DNA of 64,000 nt, taken from Melitaea cinxia (Eukaryota; Arthropoda; Insecta; Lepidoptera; Nymphalidae). Of the stretch, positions 54,412 to 64,000 are shown piece after piece (position 1 is the first letter of the stretch; each line of letters starts with the position of its first letter). Where the stretch lies: positions 3,410,001-3,474,000 of the forward strand of contig NC_059407.1 in the NCBI RefSeq assembly GCF_905220565.1. The letters run 5' to 3'. Both the position numbers and the translations under genes were made by a program. The notes under the pieces are model-generated. The model made no database searches. It saw nothing but the letters and a program-made list of their open reading frames with translations, and was not told the origin of the DNA.

Positions 54412-56469
54412 GGTGGAATACCATATCTATTTTACCATATATATTTTAAACTATTGTTAAATATTATATTATTTTAAAACGATTATAAGAATGTCTGAAG
54501 CTAACTTGAAATTACAATAATCATTCTGTACTTAATAATTATACTTTTGTAGTTTTTTCCTCCTATTTTGTATTAATAATTATCCATTAAATGTGTAAGT
54601 TATATAAAGATTAATAAAAATTCAAATAGTTCAATAAATTATGTGATTTAAATAATTTATTTATAAAGTGTTACACATACGAATTTTTCGCAGTCAAAAA
54701 TTTATTTACAGCATCACGATTGGGCGGCGACGCCACGACGTCGGCGCTTAATCGGTGTTCACTCTTAATCGTCCTGTGTAGATTTATGTAGTGTATGAAC
54801 AAATGGTGATTTATTGTGTAATATATATAGCCATTATTTACTCTGCTAGCATTAGAAGACATTATATTATACACAGATTTTTTGTTTATCGCTTAGGAGA
54901 TATATGTTTGCAGAATATGTGATTTAACCCTAAAAAATCGTTTGTATTCAATTAATAAATAGATAACTTTACTTAGCAAATAAAAATCTTTAAACTTGAA
55001 TAAAGTGGGATAAAACTGGTAAATACCTCTTTATACTTATTGTATAACTACAGATAAGTTAAATGGTATTAATATAATAACATTGAAGTCAGTAAATACA
55101 CATTATATTTAGCGAATACAGTGGTAATGAGTCAAAAGACTCGTTGAACAAACATTTACGTTCCTAAGAGATGACTGTCAATTTTTTTTATAATCATACT
55201 TTTATTAAAGTTTATTTTACAAACCAACTATCTCTAGAAATGTGGTAGTACTGGGAGTTGAATATATATTATTTATTGTTAAGTTTGTTCTGAGTATGTA
55301 CCTAGAGGCTAAATATATAGATGCTAGATATTATAAATGACCATTGCCTGTATTTAACAATATTGAATCTTTAATCAATGAATGTTTTATGTATGAAAGT
55401 AAATTAGTAATTGGTAACACACACAAATTCGTCGCAAGTTCCTAATGCGCGGCAGTCCTTAGCCCTGACTCCGTTTCTAACATAAGAAGTTACGACATAA
55501 TACGGTCAACTTAATGTATCCTCATTTCAGGCAGCGCTTAGGGTTTAACGTTCTTGTCATACTTAGTGTTTGTAACTATAGCGTGTTGAGATGTACGTTG
55601 TGAGATTTAAAATAAAATTTAAATATGTTTGGATACCTGTAAAGGTGACGAAAATTATACGTAATGTATGGATTAAGAATATGCGTCAAATTTTCGTGTA
55701 ACCCTAGTCATACCATTATTTTTCAAGATCATACATATAAATTCACATATTAGTATTCACTTAGTACGACAAGCAAGCGTACACTTTGTCTTGTGTTTCA
55801 ATTAGTAATCATGACTATACAAAAACTGCGCCAATTAATAACTCTTTTGTGACAAAAATGGTTGAAAGAATACTTTTCGAAGGTGTAAAAATGACAGATT
55901 ATTAGTTATAAAACGCTATTATAACACATTTTTTATATTTATGCAGATAAATACATAAAAAACCAATAACCGTAGTAACCAAGGACCGTAGCTAATGAAA
56001 GGTGCGAGATCAAAGTAATAGATGATTTTTAAAATTTACTATTAAAAACAGTTTTAGTTCTTAGCCTGCTGAAATTTTGATGCTAACAATCACAAAGAAA
56101 ACAGCTGTACTTATTCTATAACCTATTTCTGCTGTTATCAATATAAAAAATGTGTAATATTAGAAACTCTATATATGTCTATAGAGTTTCTAAGATTACT
56201 AACACAGTCTTAAATCCAATTCAAATTAATAAAAGGAATTCGGTATTAGAGTAAATTAGACGAACGATAAAAGTACAAATTTTCAATTGAGATGGTTAGT
56301 ATAATAGACAAAGTTTGGAACAATCAACCCTTTGACCCCTTGCTCTAAAATTGTATTAACGTCACAGATGTAGATCATTGACTTCATAATCTTTGTTTCT
56401 GACAATTTTAGTATTCTGCTAAGCCGCTTATCATTGGCATTTTAAGACATTCTATTAAAATTAGGATAC
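54412..56469. other. Mostly empty stretch with two weak coding candidates
   Basis: AT-rich. 54671-54874 (minus) is a 67-codon ORF with a GC-rich part (SADVVASPPNRDAVNKFL) and AATAAA soon after the stop. 55404-55476 (minus) could be a terminal exon (see findings). Neither is recognisable. Confidence 0.35.
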
Positions 56470-56645
56470 CTTACGTATGTTAATACGTAAAGCAAAAACT
56501 TTTTACCACTTTTTACGAAAACTGCGTGGATGGAGGAATATAAAATTTCGCACACTTATAGTTTATATAGAGGAGTGCAGAATATATTTTAAATTATGCA
56601 TAAATATACATCAAATCAATTAAAAAAAAACATTATACACACTTT
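56470..56645 (+). repeat. Uninterrupted copy of the repeat at 17898-18345 (empty site)
   Basis: TTAATACGTAAAGCAAAAAC, TTTTTACGAAAACTGCGTGG, CACTTATAGTTTATATAG, AGTGCAGAAT and CAATTAAAAAAAAACATTA run continuously. The Helitron-like element of the other copy would sit between A 56558 and T 56559. Confidence 0.8.
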
Positions 56646-57160
56646 TTCAAAAATGTTGTCATAGATAGATTAATGTGGTTAGACGTCAAATTACACAGCA
56701 AAATAGGAATTTTGTACTAGATTTAAGTATCCTACTAACGTAAGTATGTACCTTACTAACATTATAAAGAATTTTTTTTGAATGTAATACATTGAAATTA
56801 TCAAATATGTTTTATAACATAAGTTTTAATAGGTCTTCGTGCCACTGGAATTTAACAATATGTAAAAGTGACACAATTGTACAAAATAGCGCTATAACTC
56901 ATAACGATATTACAGTAGCTATAAATTTAAAAACGAGTAAAAATACAAAAAACGTCTAGCCGGTCGTAATTTGTCACTTGTCTACGCCAAAAGAAAGGGG
57001 GAAACTCTCGGTGTGAAAAAATATTTTCGGAGACCGATGAAGGATGCTTAATATGTTAACACAAAAAAAAATCACCACAAAAGCAACGTGAGAGCTAAAA
57101 CATTAAAATATGTACAATTTTATTTTTGTGTTACCCACACATTAGGAAATTCTAAACATT
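56646..57160. other. No gene seen
   Basis: AT-rich non-coding DNA with no recognised repeat. Confidence 0.5.
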
Positions 57161-57170
57161 TTTTTTTAAT

Positions 57171-57458
57171 CATTACAGCCTATACAGTCCACTGCTGGAC
57201 ATAGGCCTCCACAAGTTCACGCCAAAAATAACGTGAAATCATGTGTTTTGCCCATAGTCACCACGCTGGGCAGGCGGGTTGGTGACCGCAGTACTGGCTT
57301 TGTCGCACCGAAGACGCAGTTGGATGGTTATCCCGCCATCGGGGCTTTTAAGTTTCAAGGTGGTAGCGGAACTGTGTTATCCCTTAGTCGTCTCTTACGA
57401 CACCCACGGGAAAAGAGGGGGTGGCTATATTCTTTAGTACCGTAGCCACACAGTACAG
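57171..57458 (-). mobile_element. Short RTE derivative with 10-bp target duplication and internal deletion
   Basis: Same layout as 180-506. About 40 bases between GAAGACGC and AGTTGGATGG are missing relative to 11085-11130. TTTTTTTAAT lies at 57161-57170 and 57459-57468; being a T run, it is weaker evidence than the others. Confidence 0.75.
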
Positions 57459-57475
57459 TTTTTTTAATATCACAT

Positions 57476-57592
57476 CAAAAATCGATCGTTCCAGCGGGGA
57501 TCGAACCTGCATCTCCGACTGACCGTGTCGGTGCTCTAGCCAATTAAGCTATGGATTATGGATGGATATGGACGATTTTTGATATGATATTA
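57476..57592 (-). repeat. tRNA-like SINE unit with inverted tails
   Basis: The minus strand gives CATAGCTTAATTGGCTAGAG, CGACACGGTCAGTCGG, GCAGGTTCGATCCCCGC, and tail ATCGATTTTTGATGTGATATT. On the other side a plus-strand copy of the same tail (GACGATTTTTGATATGATATT) follows at 57571-57591. It is related to 41300-41440. Not a real tRNA: the acceptor stem does not pair well. Confidence 0.6.
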
Positions 57593-59591
57593 AAAAAATA
57601 ATAATAAATGTTTACATTAAAATATGCAAATAAACGTCACCTGTACTGTATTCGAATCATGGACCAAAATTTCCTGCTTTATTTTTCTAAACGAAAGGAT
57701 AGCAGCCTGGTTGTACGATGTAGCTTTTTCGTCTGAGATATCTCTTACAATACTTTTGAGGTTTTATTTCTTCGAGATGTCCTTCAATTCTAGAGACAAA
57801 GAGATTCTTTCCGATTTTATTATTCTTGCTCGTGAGATATTGAATGTGTCGATCTAGTCGTAGCTGTACCTTGTATTTTTGGAAATTTGAATGAAACTGT
57901 GCTAAGTTTTTAAAATGTTATTTTATTTGAAAAAACGCAAACGCAAACGTAAGCGTTTTGATAAAAAATTTTGGTACGTAAGTAATACAGACTTAACACA
58001 GACATACTTCGATAGAGTCGCCCATTAGTCTCATTATATAGCATTCAAATATATTTTTTAGACAATAGTTGAAGATGTGTTTAGTTACACCTTCGTGACC
58101 AATCGAATATTTAATGTAAGCCCTATTTCAAGTGATATTAGGTATAATTTTAAATTTTTCATAGTGTATAAGAGGAAAAATTCATCTTTCGTTTTTTTCA
58201 ATAAAAACAAGTAGTTTTCGATATTTCGTGGTGAACGCACTTTACGTCGTAGTGGACACTTTTACGTTTATAGATATAACACTATACATGTCACTCTTGT
58301 ATTTAATTCTAATTTGGTAATTTTGGCTTAGTACTAGGTAACGTGCTATGCAATGCTAAGGTACTAATGTATGTTAAAAAAAATCAGAAGAATCCATTCA
58401 GAAAAAGTCAAAACAGTCAGAAGGAACGGGAGGACGGTTACAAAAAATACATGATATCATACATGTGTGTCAACTCAGTCACGCGACTGCGTTTTAGAAT
58501 TATTACCGTGTATTTGAATATTTTAATGGCATATTGAAACATTGTTTCAGAAGAGAATTTATTTTCAGCTTAACCCATGAACTTAGAAAGTCAACTTTTA
58601 ATTTACCACTAGCATTTTTCAATCAAAAATAACATAATACAATAATATTTAGTAATAAAAGTATATAAAAAAGACACAATTTTTTGATTTCCTTTCATTT
58701 GTGTGTCTGGATGTATATAACACCTGAACTTCAGAATAGATTCTAGGTATTTATTGATACTCGTAATATGATTTACATACATATTACGAGTTAGGACAGC
58801 GGTCAATTTTTGTCCCGAAGTAAAACAAGATTCTCTTGTTGAATCTTGAAGTGTCAAGAATTCCAACGGAAAGTAAAGAATTTAGTGTGTATATTCTTGT
58901 AGTTGTTTGCCATCAGAAAACAGGTTTAATTTATAAGAACCATCAAGATATTTAGCTGCTTAGTTAAGAAAAAGTATTATTACAATTTAGGATTGTTAGT
59001 AAGTAATCCTGTAAAAGCGAATGAATAGCCTCTTTAGTTTTTTGTGAAATTCTGGAACATTCTCCATTTTGCGTAAGTCAAATATAAAACGTATACATAA
59101 ATTTAGAATGCAAATAACTTAAGACTAGAATATATGAAAACTTTTGAAACTATGTATCATCCTAAGCTATCATAAAATGTGGCGCACTTTGTAGTTTACG
59201 CTGAGTAGAAGACCCTATTATCAAAGTAAGTTCCGCGACCTGAATGCCTTCAGGGTGACCTCATTTAGAATACCTCTGAAAGACGATAACATGATAATTA
59301 AATTATTATTTTATATTTTCGAAAAATGAATTATTGGTGATCTTAGAATTTTGGTTTCACTTTCTCCATTTTTGCACTTTTTTCAAAATATAAACGCTTA
59401 AGCAGATTTTCTATATAATACAATACTAAAGTCTTATAAATTCATTCGACCATCTTATTTTATTCTAAAAATCTTCCTAAGTTGTACGAATTTGATGTAG
59501 TCGTTTATAGGTCTCTCTAGGGCTAGAAAGTGCTTACATTCAAATGTAGGTACCGAGTCTCAGGCATCTAACTTATTCAAATTTTCTTTTT
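57593..59591. other. No supported gene
   Basis: AT-rich. ORFs at 57624-57857, 58343-58537 and 58609-58866 lack recognisable domains or splice partners. Confidence 0.45.
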
Positions 59592-60555
59592 AACCGACTT
59601 TCAAAAAGGAGGAGGTACTCAATTCGACTGCACTTTTGACTGGGTGGACCGACTTCGATGATTTTTTTTAAATCGAAAGGTGTTGCGTGTCATGCGGTCC
59701 CATTTAAATTTAATTGAGAGCTAACAAATACTTTTCGAGCTATATCTAATAAAGCGTATTTACTTGATTACTTTTTATCGACCTTTATTTTATTTATTTA
59801 TTTATTTATACTTTATTGCACACTTACAATAAGAACATTAAAAAGTAGAGAGAAAAAACATACTGAATAAAGTGCAAAGGCGGTCTTATCACTGACAGTG
59901 ATTTCTTACAGACAACCCGTCTATAAAGGAAACTATTGTAACATATAACAGGCACACGGTGCAATTTAAAACAATATACTATCTATAAGATTCATATATA
60001 TATTATTTATAAAAGTTTATATATATATATATTATAACTACCTAACAAAGACTATATTTACATATACATAAACGTAGACATACATATATTTACATAATAT
60101 ATGCATAACAAATAATTACATACATATATAATACGTTAACAAATAATTATTTACTAAAAATAATATATAAATATCACACAAATAAATGTTATTAACGATA
60201 TGTCGATAGAAAATGTTTTTTAACACGTCGTTTAAAAATATCTATCCACTCCGCTTGGCGAATGTCTCGCGGGGGCATTCCACAGTTTTACAGCCTTAAC
60301 ACAAAAAGATACGCTGCAACATTGACTATGACTATGGATATGGAGGATAAACCGATAGAGTAAACCGATTTTGTAATTCATATTTTAATCGAAAGCTGAT
60401 ACTTGTATTGTAGTTCTATTTACATTTGATCGAGATTTGATGAGTACTTTTTGAGTAGTATTTGATAACACGCATTTACTTGACAATTTTTTCATCTACT
60501 CGCACTACGTACGTAGTAGGAAGAAAGTTTTTTTCGTTTGCGAGCAAACACAATT
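59592..60555 (+). mobile_element. AACCGACTTCA-family element interrupted by a LINE 3' end
   Basis: The left part (59592-59785: AACCGACTTTCAAAAAGGAGG, ACCGACTTCGATGATTTTTT, AATAAAGCGTATTTACTTGA) and right part (60345-60555: GTAAACCGATTTTGTAATTC, AACACGCATTTACTTGACAA, CGTTTGCGAGCAAACACAATTAT) are two family modules with a LINE end between them. Confidence 0.55.
59785..60340 (-). mobile_element. LINE 3' end (Jockey/CR1-like), 5'-truncated
   Basis: On the minus strand a short coding end can be read near 60300-60250 (VKAVKLWNAP, then RHSPSGVDRYF), the usual last words of Jockey/CR1-type ORF2. It is followed by a 3' UTR with the GATAAGACCGCC block shared with 17.6 and 36.4 kb and a (TAAA)n tail at 59786-59806. 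No stop-free RT is present. Confidence 0.6.
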
Positions 60556-60559
60556 ATCG

Positions 60560-61194
60560 AATTTATATAGAAGACCCATTTTAGGCTCGCTTCACGACAC
60601 TTGATTTTAAATTTGATTTAAAATCTTAACATTTTTATCTCAGTTAAAGAAAAAAATCCAAACTATTTACGTATATATTAATAATCAATGCACTAGCACA
60701 GTAGTCACAACTATTAACAGTTATGCCAGTATATATATTCAATCGTGGATTCAATTCTATCTCATGACGAACTTTAGTGTACAAGGAAAAAATCTAGTTC
60801 TCCGGAATAAAATCATTAACAAAGTAGCGGGTACAACTAGCAAATGAATAAAACCTTTTTGGACGAGCCGTAAATTTCTTCATGTATAACAAATAACACT
60901 GCAAGTTGGCAGTCATCCAGACGTATCGGGGATAATTTTAAACACAAATTAGGCTATTTGTTCGTCAGACAACTACATAAAAATATAGTAAGCGGCAATT
61001 TAACATGTCTACTGCAATAACAATGACGCGAGTAAATAACGAACAAAATCGTAAATATTCAATCTGTTTTTAAAATATGATACAACATTCTGGGCAACCA
61101 GGTAATTTATTCAAAACTAATAAAATATAAAAAAAATGAATTAATACTACATTACATTCATTGACTAATTAATTTCAATTCTGGCTGGCATTTT
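60560..61194. other. No gene seen
   Basis: AT-rich non-coding DNA. Confidence 0.5.
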
Positions 61195-61330
61195 AGGTTT
61201 TCCCACGGTGCCTTGGAGAGCAGACATAAAGCTTTCCGTCCCAGATGTTGAAATCGACTCTTGTTAATGCACCTCTGCCACCCCGATGTAGAAAAGCGTG
61301 GTGAGTTATTGTTCAATCCTTTTGCTATTA
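61195..61330 (+). repeat. Degraded tRNA-SINE middle and tail
   Basis: CCCACGGTGCCTTGGAGAGCA, CATAAAGCTTTCCGTCCCAG and AAGCGTGGTGAGTTATTGTTC follow 51800-51935 with many changes. Confidence 0.5.
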
Positions 61331-61379
61331 ATTTAGTTTTTAAATCAGGTCGAAAGTATTTCCTTAGATATCTTTATCT

Positions 61380-61450
61380 TTAACACACACACGGTCGTCT
61401 GTTCCTCAGATAAGCTACTTAATGCCTGTGTTATAGGCAAAAGCCGACTG
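61380..61450 (-). repeat. Fragment of the third SINE type
   Basis: ACACGGTCGTCTGTTCCTCA, AGCTACTTAATGCCTGTGTT and ATAGGCAAAAGCC parallel 47710-47765. Confidence 0.45.
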
Positions 61451-64000
61451 ATATGGGAACTCCTTTTATTTAATATATTCATTTTTAAAGTTATTTGTTT
61501 TGGAAGCTTTATTTGTGAAAATTCTAGTATCAGACCAGTGCTTTTAGCTTTTGATACAAAAAAATTATAGTAGGATGATACCCGTTGTGAAATGAAAAGA
61601 ATACAACAAAAATGAAAGGAAAAACAAATTACGGACAATCTGAGACCGGGAAGTGGTAGGAACTTAAGGGTAAAAACAGCTTATCTCGATTTCCGGCTAA
61701 ACTATAAGTCGTATGGGAAAAAATTCAATAGCAAAGTTGTAGGTACTAAAAAGATCAACAACTTTTATAATTACACTTTTTTTCATATAACCTCAAAATT
61801 CATGTGAAAAATTAAAAAACCAAAGTTTTTGGTTTTTTATTTTTATCTATTACAAGATTTTTTTTTACGAAATTTTGTGAAAACTTACCTTTTTATGTCC
61901 TAAGCACACTGTAATTTTTTTGATTTAAAATTTAATTAAAATTTAAAATTTATTTTTTTACCTTATTTTGACCTCAATATCGACAAAGCACCCTTATTTT
62001 CAATCGAAAATTTTCACGTCAAAATATCAGTTTTTGAAAAAAATCGATAAGCTTTTTTTATCGTTTATTTCTCTACTTTTTGGTGGTGTAAAAAAATATA
62101 CATATCTGTGGTAGATATTTTGAGAAAATGCGAAGCCTACCTCAATAAAATATTGCAATTAATGTCTAGATTTTTATGGAAAACTAGATGATATGGCAAA
62201 CGTTGTTCTGCCTAACATATAGGGACACCATTATCATCTAGGAGTATAAACAATAGCCTATGATCTATTTTCAGACCTACAGAATATACACAATTATTCA
62301 TAAAATTGTATCCATTCACATGGGCTTCGTGATTACTAACAATATTGAACGAAGGACGGAGGAACTGAAGTCAATTTACCCACGCATCTCGATACACTTA
62401 AACAAAAACTTTGAGACTATCATTTTCTTTTGCCACCACTATTTCTCCTATTCTCTTGGGTATCGCGTGACCACATATTTATATCTACGAGAGAAGAGAA
62501 AAGGTTTCGACTTATAAATGTAACTTCATTGAGTTACGTTGAGTTACGTCTGGTATTTGCATCACCAATGGATTCACGAATAAGATGATGTTAGTGATGT
62601 AGCGGGTATGGTGTAAGAAACGGGAAGAATGAATAAGGATGGAGAAATGAGGACATATTGATCTACAGAACTCTCACTCGCCAAATGAAATATGGATAGC
62701 TAAGTAAGCTACTTTCAATCAATTTTGTGACTTCGATTTCATTTCGGATTTAGTATCATTAAAAGAATTGTAACTCTCTGTAACATGTTATATATATATA
62801 TTTTTTTTATTTTTTTTGTTTATTATTTTATAACATTTTGTGATAATTCGTTGAACGTAGATGCGCAGCTTTGTCTCTACGTATACATATATCAAATCGT
62901 AATACATCAATCATTTTGTACTTCAACTCGAAGCTTTACGCGTTACATTAAAGAAAGGATTTAAGATTAAAATACGCAAATTCTTGATCAAGACTACTTG
63001 AAATAGATATTTTGGTCACGTATTTGTACGGATCAGGAATATGTTAGATTAGTAACAGGCATTAAGTTTCTAATCCCAAATTTACCTCGTACAACCCGTC
63101 TCTGTTTTCCTTATCACTTCAAAGATGCTATTCTAATGTAAATTTACTAATAGGTATTATTATTAAATAGGTACTGGATCTGTACATAGATTTACAAACT
63201 ATATAACACTTATTTTAATATATATTGTTGTTATGTTGTTTTTATATTTATAGTTAATTACTTATAGTTATTAATAAAAAATGCTTAACTATTTAATCTT
63301 ATGTTTTTAATTGTTAGCTATAATTTATCCTTTCTACCCTTTAAAATTTTTATATTAACTCCTTGTAATTTTAAGGTATGTAACTAAATTCAAAGCTTTT
63401 AGGAAATCTTTGTGCGGTACCCTATCAGCACCGAATAAAATATGAATTCAATTCTTAACTTTTAAAAATTATGTACCTTGTTATAGAAAGTGTAACAGCT
63501 GTACAGAAGAGTTATTGGGAGTACTTATTTGAAGTGGCGATGGTTTATTGTGTAGAACATATGGATCGTATTCCAAAGATCGCAGTTTGAAAAATAGTTC
63601 GATAATCAAATAGGTTTTACAACTCAAAGCATATTGACAACGCACGTTTGTATGATATGTACGTTTGTTGATTGTACACAATATTCAATCATATTCATTT
63701 GGCTTAGTTAACACTGTTGGTATTTTTATGTGATTTCAGTGGTTTATCTTTATAAAGACATCTTAATAAAGTTTTATTTTACTTAGTAAAATATTTTAAG
63801 TATAAGCTACATAATTATCTTACCTTAATCAATTTTTATGTAAAGAAATAAAGAATTAAGTAAATAGAACAAACAAATGTATAAGGTTTAAGCTTATATT
63901 ATAAGCTCTTTATAGTCAAATGCGAAACACCAAATACAAGTATAATAGAAAATTCACACAGAAAGCAGTAAGATGAAAATAATAACGAAAATTAATGATT
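61451..64000. other. No supported gene
   Basis: AT-rich throughout. ORFs at 61345-61638, 62260-62517 and 63481-63681 show no domain. I see no repeat that recurs elsewhere in the window. Confidence 0.5.

Overview
The window is AT-rich insect DNA, most probably from a moth or butterfly. I infer this from the mix of repeats: RTE-clade LINEs with the GGCCTATGTCCAGCAGTGGACTG-type 3' end, tRNA-derived SINEs, small Helitron-like elements ending in CTAG, and short AACCGACTTCA-bounded elements. Nothing is bacterial: there are no operons, no CRISPR array and no rRNA. Most of the sequence is intergenic or intronic DNA filled with transposable elements of different ages.

The strongest single feature is a complete 5.9-kb LTR retrotransposon on the minus strand (23944-29872). 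It has two 123-bp LTRs that I read as identical, a 4-bp target duplication (TGTT), a primer-binding site against the 5' LTR, an intact gag ORF and an intact pol ORF. Pol keeps the protease, RT, RNase H and integrase key residues. An additional 100-codon ORF for a small membrane protein lies between the 5' LTR and gag. Pol is in the +1 frame relative to gag. The element sits inside a Helitron-like repeat, and removing it restores that repeat.

One host gene can be assembled although no long ORF marks it. It is a three-exon minus-strand gene (40971-43085) with consensus splice sites, encoding a 91-residue secreted protein with 14 cysteines after the signal peptide. Its introns carry SINE and tRNA-like insertions.

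By region: 0-8.6 kb holds old Helitron-like and AACCGACTTCA-type repeats and one possible 36-codon membrane smORF. 8.6-16.3 kb holds RTE copies, including one inserted with a 5' inversion and one 5'-truncated copy with a 12-bp target duplication. 17-18.4 kb holds a 280-bp Helitron-like element whose empty site is present in a paralogous repeat at 56.5 kb. 20.8-22.3 kb is a 1.46-kb element with ~490-bp inverted arms and a decayed split exon. 23.9-30.1 kb is the nested LTR element. 31-39.3 kb has SINE and RTE fragments, a mariner transposase fragment and a dead Jockey/CR1-like LINE reverse transcriptase. 41-43.1 kb is the cysteine-rich gene. 45-60.6 kb holds many SINE, RTE-derived and Helitron-like copies, several with clear target duplications. 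60.6-64 kb is almost featureless.

The repeats form an interacting set. The RTE supplies a 3' end that is also seen on an internally deleted RTE derivative and, more distantly, on the tRNA SINE, as expected if all use the same reverse transcriptase. All assignments are from reading the sequence only; no database search was possible.
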